From positions 5,891,713-5,955,712 of the forward strand of contig CP034977.1 of NCBI GenBank assembly GCA_004026145.2: DNA of 64,000 bases, written 5' to 3'. The translations under genes and the position numbers were made by a program. This document shows, piece by piece, positions 36,501 through 50,756 of the stretch. Below the pieces are notes generated by a model that saw only the letters and a program-made list of their open reading frames with translations, had not been told where the DNA came from and did not search any database. Positions within the stretch are counted from its first letter, which is position 1. The number at the start of each line of letters is the position of its first letter. This DNA comes from Takifugu bimaculatus (Eukaryota; Chordata; Actinopteri; Tetraodontiformes; Tetraodontidae).

Positions 36501-37326
36501 GTGCACAGTAGTTCAAACTGTAGTTTAGCTCATGCTAGCTTAACTCTTACTAATTCAACTGTAGCTTAACTCTTGCTAATTAGCATGTCAGGATAGACAC
36601 CTTTACGGCATCGTTTAAACGGATGATGTCGTCGTGTCTGAACGTTAAACACTGGAGATGAGGTCAATGCTACACGCTATTAGCGATAACATAAATCATT
36701 CAGCGAGGGAAGTTTGACATGTGTGTTATTTAAATAAGAAGCTGTTTGCTTTATTACCTCTGACCTTAAATGTCAGCAGTAACGCCCTCGAACTGTTGCG
36801 TTACAGGAAAAACGTAAAGCCTCTCAGCTAATCGGATAGCTAACATAGCTCGAATCCTACGGCCACATATATCCTGAGCTATGCTGGATCCCACCACCGG
36901 GGCAAATCTCTGACGTCTTCATGGAATTTCCTGTCAGAAAATCACATTTCAGGCCAAAAGTGGGTTTTCCCATTTTGCTAGCACGCTGTTAGCATCATGG
37001 AAAATTTGAATTAGCCTCTAAAGCTGAATGTTCCACATCTGCAATGTTCACATCTCACTTCCAGGAGAACTGCTGTGAACGAAGGTGCCGCGTTGAGGTA
37101 CAGGGAAGCATACGGTCCCTCGCAAGGTGTGGAGCCGGATTTAGCTCCTTGACACTTGTGATGCTCCGGGAAGGAGGGGGGGGGTCTGGAGGTGTGGAAA
37201 ATCAAGGCAGGAAGGAAGTAACAGGAAGTAGCTTCTGGTGGAGAAACGGCGCCGTCATTGCACCTTCAACCTCAACCTAAACCTACCTGAGATGTTGATT
37301 TGGCGAGTGTTAGACAGAGGGAAAGA

Positions 37327-37348
37327 GTGTGTGTGTGTGCGTGTGTGC

Positions 37349-37384
<36 letters not shown>
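37327..37384. repeat. (TG)n microsatellite
   Basis: TG tract of about 58 bases with a few C/A interruptions. Confidence 0.95.
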
Positions 37385-37386
<2 letters not shown>

Positions 37387-37470
37387 ATGTAGAGGACAGA
37401 GGGTTTGTGTGGCAACGGGGCCGCCTTTGATCTGGCCCTCTTCTTGTAGCTGTCAAAAGAATCAAAGAAG

Positions 37471-37472
<2 letters not shown>

Positions 37473-37531
<59 letters not shown>
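37473..37531. repeat. (TG)n microsatellite
   Basis: Pure GT tract of about 59 bases. Confidence 0.96.
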
Positions 37532-37534
<3 letters not shown>

Positions 37535-40129
37535 GAGAGGAAAAGGAAAAAAGGAAGGTTGGTGGGAGGAGGGAGGGCTGGGCGGTGGGTAAGGACCAGT
37601 CAAGTGTGAAGACTGGGCATCGTTCTCTCAACGTCTTTCATGTCTCTCAGTCCCGGGAAGCTTTTGTGCTCCTGAAAGTGGGACCCTGAGTCGTTCCTCT
37701 GCTCCGGTTCTCACTGTTGGTTCCCACAGACTGAACAATATGTCGGCCAGTGGCGCAGCGCCGTCTCAGGAGAGGATTTGGGAGGGGACAAAACTATAGG
37801 ACCCTACGGGAGACCTGCGGGGGACGTGGACGCCGCGGGGCCACAGTCTGGGACCAGTATGGCCGACGCGGTAGTCCTAACGGTAGCCCAGAGGTCCCGA
37901 TCTGAGTCTGGTGAACCTGTAACGGGACAGACAAGTTTTCCATCGGGTCTCCAACGGCGACCTGGACGTCCCATCCTGGGACTCCCCCCCCCAGCCCCAC
38001 CCGCTCCCCCTCCCCCCACAAAGAACGAGTTTAGACGGAAACGCTGCGATTTCTGGTTTAAATGGTCCCTGAAATCTGGTCTGCTTCAGTGGACTCTTTG
38101 TACCCTCGGGACGTTTTATTCCATTTGTCCAAATGAAGGACACCCCGGAGGTGTTTCACGGAACCAGAACTAGAGCATTTTTCCACTCCATCAAGCGCAG
38201 ATCCCACTTTTCTGCCACAGTAGAGATATTCGCAGGTTTTAATCCACTCGGGGGGTTTTGCTTGTTTTACCCGTTGAAAGTGAAGCTGAGAGGACGTTAA
38301 AGTGCTGCTGGTCAGTAGGAAGACGAGACGATGAGCGGACGCTGCAGGTTCTGTAGATAGAGCACTAAAAAGGACACTAATAAGGACACTAATACGGACA
38401 CTTTATCTTAAATCGACTGTCTTTTATAGCCTTTAAGAGGGTCCTTAGTCATCAAGTTTGGGTTTCCTACCAGAGGAGCGTCCTAGCACGTCAGAGGAAT
38501 TTAATCAGTCTCCCAATGAGTCGGTGGACAGATTTGAAGGTGACCTTGACCTTTACCTCTTGGGGCTCGGTGCTTTGACCTTTCTTTGACCTCCGTCTTC
38601 CTGAGTGATTCGGCTTCCTCCTTGTCGTCTGTTCTCAGGTGCCGATGAAGGTTTAAGCGAAAGCCCAATGCTGAGTCTTTCATGCTTTTATTTTGCTAGC
38701 TTTGCCGCTCCCCCGGGTCTGAGCCCCCTCACGGGAGGAGACAATAAGAAGAGGGGCAGGGCTACATTCAGGCCACCGGGCTCGCTGCGATCTTTGGATC
38801 CTAATGGGAAGCTAATTATGGCTTATCTGAAACAGCCCTCATCCGTTTTTGCTGACGTGTTTGTAAAGTCTCCGTTTTTGCTCCCAAATGCTAATGCTAA
38901 TGCTAGTCCTGCTGTTTCTTTTTCCCGCTGTGATTGGCGTTTGACGCAAACACCTGCGGATCATCGGCATACGGGTGGTTTCTGAGGATGTCCCTGTGTT
39001 GACAGCGCGCGGAACTCCTCCAGACTGGTAGAACCCATCGGCCTCGTCCACCGCGTCAGGAAAAACGTGCTCCCCTTTCGTCCGGGTTCGGCGTCGGGAG
39101 CAGCGGCCGCCTGCATGCACGCCGCCGCGCACACGACGGCCTACAGGGCAACATCTGCGCCCAGCTGCAAACACTGTTTATTTTCCTGGCAGATAGGTGC
39201 CGGGGTCGTTTAACGCACGGATGAACCAGCTGATACCGTCGTTTGAGTTCTCCGCGCGTGCCTGCGGCGCCGCGTCACGAGCCCCGCCATCCCGCCGCAA
39301 TCAAACCATGAAAGGCCTCGTATCACGGGCTATTTATAGCCAACTGTGCGGAACTACATAAACAGTCTTTGCCGTAGGTGTTTTGTAGCCGTTTATCTCG
39401 CCTGTCGGCCTTAATGTGCCTTTTCAACCCACCCACACACAGATACGCACAATCGCAGGGCACTTATCAGGCAGCACAGACACAGGAAACCCACATATAA
39501 ACACACGCCGGCTGGCCACACTCCATTACATCCGACTACCACGAGCCCTGCAAACAAAGCTACCGGCTCACTGAGGCCACGTGTTCTTCGCCGCTACCGT
39601 TTGTGCAACGATAGCGCTAAAAAAAAACAGCAAAACGCCGCTATGATCACTTTACCATCTAGCATAGTAACCAGTAGAAAAGGAGGAGGAGCTTCTTTTG
39701 TTCTTTATCTTTTCCCAACCTTAGCATTTTAGCATCTGGGGAAAAGGACCCAGGAAGCTCCTCATCCAACAGCAAACATTTGGACCTCCTGGTATTACTA
39801 ACACCTGTTTTCCACTCATGAAAGTTCTGTTTGTAGGTTTTCTTTTCATCTTTTCAGAGGAATTCTATTCAATGCCTCCGTTCCAGCCTGGAATCGGACA
39901 GAGGTGTCTCGAGCAGCTAGCTCTTCCTCGACTTTGTTGTCGGTCCATTCGCAGCGCCGTGTGTGATCTCCTTTAGTTTCCCTCCCGGAACGACTGTGAC
40001 GCCACTGTTACCTGTCGGGGGCTTTGATCACCTGCCGCCTTTGATCTCCCTTTGCAACAAGCTCCAAATCCAACCTGAGCTACCTGTAGCTTCTGCTAGT
40101 TCTGGCATGGGTGTCCATCTACCCAGCGG

Positions 40130-40130
40130 G

Positions 40131-40184
<54 letters not shown>
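40130..40184. repeat. (TG)n microsatellite
   Basis: TG tract of about 55 bases abutting a teleost interspersed repeat. Confidence 0.95.
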
Positions 40185-40380
40185 TCTTGAATTTGCTACA
40201 TACTGAGTACCAAATTACAAGCCAAGTGAGGGCATTGTTGTTGGTCCTCACAGCTTCAGTGGACTGTCTGAGTGTGACGATGTGTTGAGGTTAGCGTTGG
40301 GGGTAGGCTAGGGTACAGAGCTGGGGAATGCCTAAGAGTCCTCACAAATATAGAAGAACAGGGATGTGTGTATGTGGGTG
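40185..40380. repeat. teleost interspersed repeat linked to (TG)n
   Basis: The segment has the layout of a repeat I know to be common in fish genomes: GTGAGGRCATT...GGTCCTCAC on the left, a GGTTAG/GGGTAGG-rich centre, GGGAATGC, then GTCCTCACAAATATAGAAG and a TG-rich end. The GTGAGG and CCTCAC words form short inverted repeats. It has no coding capacity and looks like a non-autonomous element that carries or seeds TG microsatellites. No family name is asserted. Confidence 0.6.
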
Positions 40381-42094
40381 GTTCATTAGTCTGATGGGGG
40401 TGTGATCGCCTGTTACTCATTAAGTGTTTTTCAGAATTGCAGGTGAAGAGTGACACAACCCTCAGCTTCAGCTGGTAGCCGCGGCGCTAGCGCTGCTAAC
40501 GATGCAACCGCGGCAACCAACAGCGCCTGAGAAAAAGATGGATGGAGAGGCGAGCGGGACAAGATGGCGCCAGACGGCCGATTAGGACGCGTGAAAGTCG
40601 GGCAAAGAAAGCAGAAAAATCCCAGGTTCTTCTTCGTGTGTTGTCCTTTTTGTCTTCAAGTAGATGCTAAGCTACGTCGAGATTGTTTATTTGAAAAACA
40701 CGGGCTGTGTTGCGAATTTGTCGTCGGAGCAATTGCTTGCCAAAGGTTCCTGGGGCGGTGCCGTGTTTGGACTCGCAGCACCGGGGGAATGCTAACACTA
40801 TCCCGGCCGATTGCCTGACACAGACAGTCGGCGTTAGCGGGTAAAAGGACGCTACCAGACTTCCTGTTGCCCCTCCACAGTTTAATCAACCCTTTTCTTC
40901 AGCTCCTCCCTCCATCCTTCCTCATCTGCTCTTTTTATTCCTTTGTTTGCGGCCTCCTTCCATCTCGCCCTCTCCAGCCGCTGCTAGCGTCTTTAGCTTT
41001 AACGTGAAGGGATTTTTTTTTTTCCAGGAGAAGTAGCCTTGTGTGGCGCAGATTAGCGAGCCTGCGTCGTTCTCAGGAGCTGCCAGGGAAAAACCAAATC
41101 CCCATAAAGTCCCAAAAGAGCGTCTGTGTAGACGGCATTAGCCTCTCTTCTTTTCGCGGCGCTACAGCGGCATGATTAAGCGTGTTTACGTGAGCAGCGA
41201 AATCGGACGACACTTTTCGCTCGATTGGCGTGCATAACTTACGCAACTGGAGCCGTTTGCAGTGGTCGTATTATCGTATTAGCCCTCCTAGCTAAGTGGC
41301 GATGTGGAATGTTTTACTTTGTTGTTCTCAGTTGACTGCGACAATCTCTAAAGAAGCTAGCCAGCGAGGTAGCCACCACAGCTAAATCAACAACAGCGAT
41401 GGCCGATACTTCAGTACAAGCGTCGCGGTGTCTCCACGTCGTTTCACTAATACTTGGACTATGCTAGGTCTCTATCGGAGGCTGTTTCTAGGAAACATAA
41501 GCGAAATGTTGTACATGCGTAGATCGGCATCACAGTGCTAACTTGGGGGCGTCAGACCAGCTACATGCGCTACGCTGAGCTGATTCTAGCTGAGCTACGC
41601 CATCTGTGTGCATTTTGTCTAAGCTAACTAACGCAGGAATCCGATTTTGAAGAGCTAATGAGCGCAGCGTCCCATTAGCGTCACGTTAAAATGAGCCGGC
41701 ACCTTTAATTAAGAAACTTTAAAGTCTAAAAAGAGACGCAGAGATTAGCGTTCAGGGATTAGTGTTGGGCAGGGGGAGTTGGATGAACCTAAAACTGTCT
41801 GTGGGGGGCTCCTGAACGACCCCCAACAGGAAGAGAAGCGCTACGCTTTTACTCTGAAAGGCTGGTTCGTCTGCGCACGTTTCTGCCCAAAACCTGGCCG
41901 AGCAAACGTGCGTCAGCGTCCTCGTCTGCACGGCAGCAGATAACTGCGACCGAATATCAGAGATTACGGAGACGGACGCGCCGGACAGACGCTGGGACGG
42001 TCCAGTGTCCCAGCCGGCGGGATTTTAGGAATGATTATGTTATCGGTTCAGACAGATCTCTGGGGGGAAATATTTGAGGGCACAGAAGTGCCAG

Positions 42095-42096
<2 letters not shown>

Positions 42097-42165
<69 letters not shown>
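42097..42165. repeat. (TG)n microsatellite
   Basis: Pure GT tract of about 69 bases. Confidence 0.97.
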
Positions 42166-42168
<3 letters not shown>

Positions 42169-42634
42169 GTGACATTGATGAGTGCAATGAGCCGATGGCA
42201 TCTGAAGGCTATTAGCATGGGGAGGATACATTCCGGAACTGGCCGTCCAATACAAACAGCCAGGCTGCCATAATGAGGCGTGACCGGGCTGCTCCGTTGC
42301 CATGGAGTTTTCCCACTTTCCCTCTCTCGCTCTTCCTTATTTCTCGCCTTTAAACGCCTATTTGTGCGAATCTCATTTGCAGGGCGGATTAAAGCGAACG
42401 CTGAGGTATTAAAATGTTGTGGTGGCAGCTGTTTGAGGCCGCACATAACGACCCTATTTTTCATAATTATCCAGACGGTGACCTTTGAGAGAAAAGGCCC
42501 GGATTTCAGGGAAAATATAATCGGAGCAGCTTCCGAGTTGATTTATCCAGCGGAGCCGCACGTGACGCTCCTGCGTATGTGCTAAATCGGCAGCTACTTC
42601 TGAAATAAACGGCCCTCGGAAGGTCAATCCCACG

Positions 42635-42685
42635 CGCCGCCAGCAGGGGCAGCGTGGAGCCGCGTGAGGCGCCCTCTGGCGGCGA
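42635..42685. promoter_or_regulatory. pair of divergent CTCF-like motifs
   Basis: The + strand has GCCAGCAGGGGCAG at 42639-42652. About 20 bases on, the - strand has CCGCCAGAGGGCGC (42669-42682). Each is within one or two bases of the CTCF core, in opposite orientations. Confidence 0.35.
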
Positions 42686-43385
42686 GCTCCAGAAACACAC
42701 GTTGGGAAGGCGAAAACACTCAAATTGGCTTCCTGCTTCTCCCACAGGTTGTTTTGGTCATCTCCCAAACCCGGAAGACCCCTTTTCCGGGTTCACCTGT
42801 GCAGCCGCAGCAGGATTTCCTCCACCAGGTAAATCCCAGCCCCTCTCCTGTTTATTTCCAAGGAGCACCCTCTTTCCCAGGTCCCTCTTGGCCCCAGCGC
42901 GAGAGCTCTTGGCTGAGGTCCACGCGGCACAAAGGGTCCGGGCATTCCAGCTGTCTGCCTTTAATCCGCTGTGTCAGTTCGCGTTAATGTTGCAGCGTGA
43001 AATCTGAGGGCGCAGCGCGGCGTGGAATATCTACAAGAAGAAAGCCCATCCTGAGAATTCCCGAGCGCGGAGACGGCCGGCGGCCGCTGCCCGGACCTCC
43101 GGTCCGCGTGCGTTCACGCGTGCGCGCGTGTGATCCCGCCGCCCTAAGCTCAACGGGCAGGTGGACGGAAGGTAAGAGTTGGGAGGTGTCTCCGCCCAGC
43201 AGCCAGAGAGGATGCTGGTCCTAAATCAGCACTTCCGATGCTTCCCGGGTCCCCGGCGGTCCGCTCACGCACAATGGGGGAATGACACGCTTCTGTGGAC
43301 GCTTGATTATCTTAGACACACACACTGACACCCACTCCAGTGCACGTGCACGGGGAGCGGACAAGCGCTGGTGCCTCCACCACAA

Positions 43386-43406
43386 CACACACACACACAC
43401 ACACAC
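43386..43406. repeat. (CA)n microsatellite
   Basis: Short CA tract, about 115 bases before a TG tract of opposite phase. Confidence 0.93.
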
Positions 43407-43515
43407 GTATAATCATTCCACACCCGTCTCGCTTCACTCACTTCCACCTAAATCCGGCTTTATTCACCGTCTCATTGTCTGCAATATTTGCTGCAGGCAT
43501 CTATTCAAACCCCAA

Positions 43516-43517
<2 letters not shown>

Positions 43518-43572
<55 letters not shown>
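43518..43572. repeat. (TG)n microsatellite
   Basis: TG tract of about 47 bases followed by GGGTGGGTGGG. Confidence 0.95.
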
Positions 43573-44687
43573 GGCGTGAGTCTAAACTGTCTTCTCCAGT
43601 TGGTCTGAATGAAATTTACAAGACAAAACACAGACATGTGACAGGCTGCCACAGGTGATCCACCACCCAGGAATTCCCAACTTTGCAGCTTTAGCGCGGC
43701 AAAGCGTTTCTTTCGTCCCGTTTCAGCTTAAATGGAGATTTAAACGTGTTTTTTTTTTAAAAGCGTCTGTGTCTTTTTATCACTGCCTGATTTAAACGGG
43801 TGAATCGGGGATTTCGTCTTCATGTACGATGCAACACTCGACCCGGGGCCCCCTCCGATGAAGCTAGCATGATGCTATAGCGATCACCGTTTCCGACTAT
43901 CAGTTTTGCATTAAAGGTGAATAGAGGAACCTCTGGAACCTCTGGAGTGGAAACTCTCATGGAAAAATCTATTTTGTTCTCCAAATGCAGGTGTTGCTGC
44001 CTATTCTCACCACCAGGTGGAGCCAAAGCCAACACACTAGACAAAGATGTGCTAATGGCTGAATGATAATTAGCTGAGCGTGAACATCATTCGTTAGCAG
44101 CCAGAGGCCTCCAGGAGACATCTGTCTGATTAGCTGGGGACGCCCTGGCCTCCCTAGTTTACAGCTTATGCTAACATGCTAATTGTCAAATCTTTCATTT
44201 CAAGGGAAAGGAGCTGTATTTTTTCCTCAGGATTGTTTCATCTGCTTTGATTCGGCCTAACTTTAGCATTTAGCCTTTTGTCTGAAAGGACAGCCTGTCC
44301 AGGTGTCCATGAGGTCCGATTTTGGGACGGATCGCTGGGCGGTTGAGGACAAATAAACCAAAAACATGTAAACGAGGGCGGAATCGGCCTGAGAGATGCA
44401 GCGATATTGACACTCGTCCTGACTGAACGCTGGATTTCAAGCTGATTCAGCCAATTAACTTTGTCACAGCAAAGAGACGGAGTCTCCAAGGAGTCTGTAA
44501 CCATGGCAACAGCAGCCTTCCCTGCGCTTCCAGGGTTTTTGTTTAAAGGTCCCCTTTCAGACGCATTAGCATTTGTGCAGCCTGTTATTTATTCAGGTGT
44601 CTGTAGCCGCCCTCCTGCTAACGGCTCCACTCCACACAATCCTGCCTTCCTCCTTCGAGCGCGGGAAAGTTTCATCCCAAAACGGCT

Positions 44688-44757
44688 CGTCGTCATCATC
44701 ATCATCATCATCTTCATCATCATCATCATCTTCTTCATCATCATCTTCTTCATCATC
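44688..44757. repeat. (TCA/TCT)n trinucleotide repeat
   Basis: About 23 trinucleotide units, mainly ATC/TCA with blocks of TTC. Confidence 0.95.
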
Positions 44758-47700
44758 CCGGCGCTTTGGTCCAGCCAACACATGACTTTTCAATATCTGG
44801 TCCAATATGTGGCCGTTGGCTTTGATCTTTTAGTCATCTTTAATCAAGGTTGTCTCCCAAAAACAGATGTTTCTGGTGGTCGTTGAGCTTTTCCCCGAGT
44901 TCAGAGGTGTTCATCCTCCTTTCTTTCATCCTCCTTCCATCCTCCACCTGTCGGGACCCGGGAGGAGGGGAGAACATTCCTGAAAGCCCACAGCTCTTTC
45001 TTAGATGCCCTCCGGTGCAAACCGACCTGTTGTGGACAAAAAGGGGAAAGAAAAAGGAAAGGAGAGAGTGGGAAGAGGAGGAGGACAAAGGCGGGAGCGG
45101 AGAGGAAAAGAACACAGTGTCTGTTGTGAGGAGGACTTGGCACCGGCGGCGGCGGCTCTGTAAGAGTATCCTGTGCTGCTCTCTGCTCCGTGGTCGCCTC
45201 CTCAATGGCGCCTTTGTCCTCCCCGTGTGCCTGTTGTGACACTGAAAATTCACACGCAGCAACACCTGGTCTCTGCGAGCCATGGGGGGGGGCGCCTGGA
45301 ACACCGGCGAGGACCCCTCCACGCCAACGCCTGGAACACCGGCGGCCACACGAGTCCGGCACAATCGTATTCAGTCTCGCAGGTCTAAAGAGGTTCAGCC
45401 GCGATCCGTCCGTCATTCCCGAAGTTGCTCTGATCCGCATTGAGGGCGTCCAGACCCGGAACCTCTCGATAACCCGACGGCGTCCAAAAGATTCCGTCCT
45501 CTTGTGTTTAGGAGATTTGTTTCATGTGATTCCAGCAAAGGGGACGATTTCAGAACGCATTCGACTCCCACAGCGGCGTTAGAGGCCGCGACTTCCCGAT
45601 TTCAGAATTATATTTAGAATTCATCCACCTGTTAGCGGCTCCCGTCCGGAATGTCCTCCCTAACCGCCTTTTGAACGTGTCGTTCCTGCTGGAATTTCAC
45701 GGCAGCCATTTTGTGTCGGAGCGCAAGAAAACAGTAGGATTTTTACTCAAAGGAGAAGGTTACTGCCATCGGGGGGGGGGGGCGATGAGAGAGAGACGGG
45801 GGGACAGGGGACGAGGACGGACAAGGGAGTGAGAGGGGACGAGCGAGGGGGGCGGGGGGGTGGACGGCGGTTTTCTTTCAGCAACCTGATCTGAGGCCAG
45901 AGTAAAGCGGGCTGAGATAAAAGGAGAAAGGAGCGTTGTCCGAGCCCGGCTGCAGGAAAAGGACGATTATAGCAGGGCTGGGATCAGGTATGCGGGCCAG
46001 AACTCCCGGCCAATCACACGGCGGCTCCATTGGGCCGGACGGCAGCTCGGCTAACCCGCTCACCGTCACTAATTCCGGTCGTGTTGCTCCACTGTTGCCG
46101 GGTGTTACTGTTACCTGGACGTTGTGGGACAGAAACACAACCGGTCCCGTTAGCGACCGACAAGTTGACGTCGGCACGCAGACGCCAACTTTCAAAGGTT
46201 CCACAGGAAGTGGCGACTCTTCTCCGGGAGGCACATTCGGATAAAAAGTTGCCTTATCTGGGTTTCTAGCTTTAGTAAAAATGGTTTCCACCCTCAAATG
46301 GATCTCTCTCTGCGACGCCGCTCCTCGTCAAATTGGCTTTTCTTAAACTATCGATGGGTTCCATCACTGATTGTGGCGTTATTAAGAGCGGGATTGAGTC
46401 GGGTCCCCAACTCAGCTGCTCAGGGGAGGGAGAGGGAACAAAAGAACGCAGTTTCTTCTGGAGTTTGAATGAGTACACACAGGGAACTCAATCTCCCATC
46501 ATGCATCTCTTCTGTCGAGTAAAAGCTTCTGTCTAATATTGTGGCGAATTTTAAGGAGATTGAGGATAAGCACATCCTGACAGGTGTGTCCTTCTGTCAC
46601 AGTTTAGATGTTTTATTCTGATTAGCATCATTAGAATCAGAAAAAGCAGGAAAGTGTGCGTATTTTTGGGAAAAGTCTGAGAGGTTTTACAGCTAATCAC
46701 CTGTTTCCTGATGATAAAGGTGAACCAGCTGTGGCCACGCCCCCTTCTGAAGGCCTTAAAGGAGGACACGCCCACTCCGGTCAGACTCTCTTCTGGTAGA
46801 AGTTGTTTGTTTTGTTTTGTTTTAAACTGTTTGTGGTGACACTGGGTCTTCTGATGCTACTCTGATGTTAGCTCTGATGTGAGCTAATCAGTTAGCAACC
46901 ACTGAGTGACGAAGACAAACACAGTTTGTTGCCCCAACAAAACACTGGTGTTTTAGCTAACTCGTGTTGTTCATGTGGCGCAGTTGGAGGGAATCTCACT
47001 CTTTGTTTGGGAGCCGTTGAGTCGGGATTGTTAACTTAAAGCTGATTTTAGGACGGATTGGTTGATAAAATGAGAGTGCCGAGTCTTGAGCCCTGTGGGA
47101 CTCCACAGGTGTTTGTTCTGTTTTGTCTTTTTTCCCGCCTGATATTGGTCTTGCCCCCCCGATCACCATATCTCTGGATCCATCTCCGCGGTGGCCACCT
47201 TGAGTCAAACTCCGTCTGAGCCCGCCAGTGAATTAAGCGTTCTTTATCCTCGGAGACACAGAGCGTCTATTCAAGTGTGATGGGAAAAGCCAACAAAAGG
47301 CTTCCGTCTGGATTCTTTTCATCTGCGTCCTGTAAGCCTTCAGACTAATCACATCAGCTCAGGCGTGATGGGAGACTCTTCCTGTGGAAACATGTGGGAA
47401 CAAAAGACGACCAGGAAGCGATGCTAACGCACCACCGCTAACAATTGTGATCGATTTTACTCTTTTAATTTGCCACAGAGAATACCCTTGTTTGGAAGTC
47501 AAGCGCAGGAAATGATCTTTTACCTGTGATCAAACAACATTTTTTATTAGTTTTGTTCACTTTAATGGACCCTAAAAGGGGTCAGAATGAAGTCGGGCAA
47601 ATCTGATCGGGAAAAAAACAAACATTTTATGAGCACAAAGATCTCAAAAGGTGCCGACCCACGTTCAGGACGGCGGCTTCAGCCAGTTTGAAATAAAACG

Positions 47701-48142
47701 TAAAACTTCAATGAGTAAAGATCAAAGCAAATATCGGTTAAAGTTTCCTTTCATCTGGCTGTATTTTATAGTGAAATGGTATTTACTTTTTAGCTCTATT
47801 AAAAATCCAAAAACTGATGAAAAAAAGTCACAATTGAAACATGTTTCATGACAATTCAGCAGTGTAAAATTTAAGATCCAAATTAAGTTCAGAGCTTCGT
47901 TTTTTTTTCAAATTTAGACTTATATTTGAATAAAACCCCTAAAACTTTGTTTCACATATACAGTTTGGGTTTTTTTTACTCTTGATTTTACAGATTTTAG
48001 GAAACTAAAATGTATTCTTGAAAATATAAACGCATAAATTAATTTTAGAGTCGTTCAAACAAGTGTTATGGCTCAACAGTCCATTATCGTTATATCCAGG
48101 ATGCTTAATTTATTGCATGACAGTGGGCTAAACTGGTCTGTG

Positions 48143-48144
<2 letters not shown>

Positions 48145-48207
<63 letters not shown>
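48145..48207. repeat. (TG)n microsatellite
   Basis: Pure GT tract of about 63 bases. Confidence 0.97.
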
Positions 48208-48209
<2 letters not shown>

Positions 48210-50756
48210 GTGTCCGCGTCTGCTTGTCTGACCATGTCGTATCCCAGTAATGACATCGGAAGCTGGCAGGGCTCCGTGTCTCCCAGGCTGCATTCAGACG
48301 GACCAGACAGGCTCCCGGTGCCGGGCTGAGTGGACCAGTCCTCAGAATCTGGGACCAGAAAATGGGAGCGAAGGTGGGGGAGGGGGGGCAGAGTGAACCA
48401 CATAGCCTTTATCGTTAAGTTTAGAGGCTAGCGCCTATTAAACGCAGTAACAACGCCTCTTGATCGCCCTTTAGCGGGAGGCTACAACAACTGAATAAGC
48501 TCCGCCCCCTCCCAATACAGTGGGGACAGATCAGATTTGGTGGTCTAGGTGGGAGGCTGGGAGGGATCCAGGGGCTCAAACTGGGCAAAATGGTCGCAGA
48601 ATGTTGGAGGGGTATAAATCCAGAGGCTGACTGTCTCGGAGGGAGGGGGACGTGACTTGCTGGGGGGACGACACGGGACAGTTTGGGCGAGAGCAGCAGG
48701 GGTGGGCCGGCGGTAGGGTCGGTTGGGATCCAGCCAAATGGTCTGTTATGTTTTCATTAGCCACAGGAGCCTCTGGGTGGGGGGGGGGGGGCAGTGTGTC
48801 TATAATTAAATTGACGAGGGTTCATCACCGGGGAGACGTGCCCTCGTCACGACACAAGAGAGACACAATGAGAGCACACAGGTCCACGGCGCCAGCTAAC
48901 GTAACCCGATAAACACGTGACGGGATAAAATCTACAGGAAATAGTTGGTCAGATTTGGACAGAGAAGATTTTAGAATTTAATGAGGCGCGGCTGCCCTCG
49001 GCAACAAGCTAGTAGCACAACTCAAGAACGCTTTGCAACGGCGTCACCTGACGTCCTGCTTTCGTCCAACTCAAGTTAGTCCCCCTAATATCGGAGTCCT
49101 CCGACTAAGACACCCATAAAATGCCATTGGAAATCGATAGCATGTCGACACCTAGTGGTGAGGTGGAGGACATGTTAGCGTAGGTTCGAATTTCCCCACT
49201 GGATGGAAACTGGGACAAGGACCGGATTCTACGGGACGCCATGAGGTCAAATTTTGAGCATAGCTCAATTAAACTGCACGTCGAGTTTGTCGACTGTGTG
49301 TGTGGATCACGACGGAGAAGAAAAAAGGTTTACGACATAATGTACCAACAGGAATATTCAGACACCAGCAACACATCCTGTAAATACAACATTTTTGATT
49401 GTGTGGCAGGAAAAAAAAAAAGGTCGATGGACACATTTTTACCATGAATTAAAGAAAATGCGTAAAAATCCACGTAAAACTGTTTTAGCTGTTAACTTCA
49501 GATTTTACCTGCTTTTCAACATATATGTTGCCACAGTAACAAGACGTTTCACTTTCAAATGTTTAGGGGTGAATTTTATTTCTTTAGTCAGACAGAAAAT
49601 AAACTAATTTAATCTGTTTCCTGAGATCAGACGAGCGGTAATCGCACGTTAGCGACATGTTGGCTCGTCCATAAAGTAACTTAACTTTATTTGACTGGTT
49701 TGTTTAAAGTATCTGATGACAGATTAAGATCAAAGATTTTCCAGGTTGTTAATGAGATGATTCAGGTGACAGAGATCAAAGGATCGAGGTCTGATTGGAG
49801 ATCAGTCACTCTCAACTTAGCTTTTACGCTAAGACTCGTTACCGCTAACAAAATCTCCTCTGATCCTCGTCCAAAGTGGCCAACCTTTCCTGCAGCTGCT
49901 GAAAAGTCTCGTTCACCAACTTTTACTGCAGAGTTGTAGCGACGCGACGGGCGATCTCATCTGGCTCCGCCCATCCCTGAGATCAAAGCAATGTTCTTCA
50001 CTTTAAGGAATAAACGTGACAAATGTATCGTTTTGTTGCTACAAATGCTGAGTCACTTCAGAGAATAATTACATAAGAAATGAAGAGAACAATTTTCAGG
50101 TGAGTTGACAGTTTAATCATGTTAAATCTTATATATTTATATCAATGGTGCCTATTCAATAAATGTAAAATGTACAAGAAATAAAATAATTAGAAAAGAG
50201 GAAAAACAACAGTCATTTTCTCACTATTTTATTATCAAAAAATTATTTGATATTTTATCAGAAAACCAAAACCTGAATAAGAGAAAAATGTAACCAATCA
50301 AGATTTAATAATCGGATTATTTTCCTTGGAATTATGCTGAAAACAAGTTACATTTTTAAATTGAAATCCAGATTTTAACCGGGTCAAATTTCAAAATAAC
50401 ATAATAATAACAGACATTTACTGATCCAAATTAAAATTTAGTCCTTTTTTTTTAAAGGGAAATCACATTTTCAGCTTCCTTTTGTCAAAAAAAAATTATC
50501 CAACATTTTAATCAAACAAAAAATAATGTAGTGGATGAAATAAAGATTGATAAGATCAAAGCTCTCTTTATCGCCCAGACTTGATTTTTGTTCATGTGCA
50601 GATTATTTTATCAGTTTTGTTGTGATAAACCATGAAAAAGAGAAACGGATTCATGGTCAAACTGGTTAAAAGCTCCCAAACTGGGGTCAAAACCAGGAGT
50701 CAAAACCAGTCAGTTACAGTTGGGAAAAGACAGGTTGGTCTATTGAGACAACCTAA

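Larger units (their letters stand above)
33600..40129. other. spacer with microsatellites, no gene seen
   Basis: Mixed-composition DNA with abundant TTAGC/GCTAA words, a GGGA-rich tract near 34450-34468 and TG tracts near 37.3-37.5 kb. No conserved protein motif or RNA hairpin was recognised. Frames of up to about 130 codons are low-complexity or overlap on both strands. Confidence 0.45.
40381..50756. other. spacer, no gene seen
   Basis: No conserved protein exon or RNA gene recognised. It contains TG and TCA tracts, two CTCF-like motifs near 42.64-42.68 kb and one near 44.01 kb. From about 49,900 it becomes strongly AT-rich. Confidence 0.45.

Noticed and set aside
45292..45345. Two copies of GCCTGGAACACCGGCG about 36 bases apart
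   Set aside because: Only two copies and no wider repeat structure. A trivial local duplication.
49183..49193. GGTTCGAATTT resembling a tRNA T-arm
   Set aside because: No A box, acceptor stem or anticodon arm could be found upstream.
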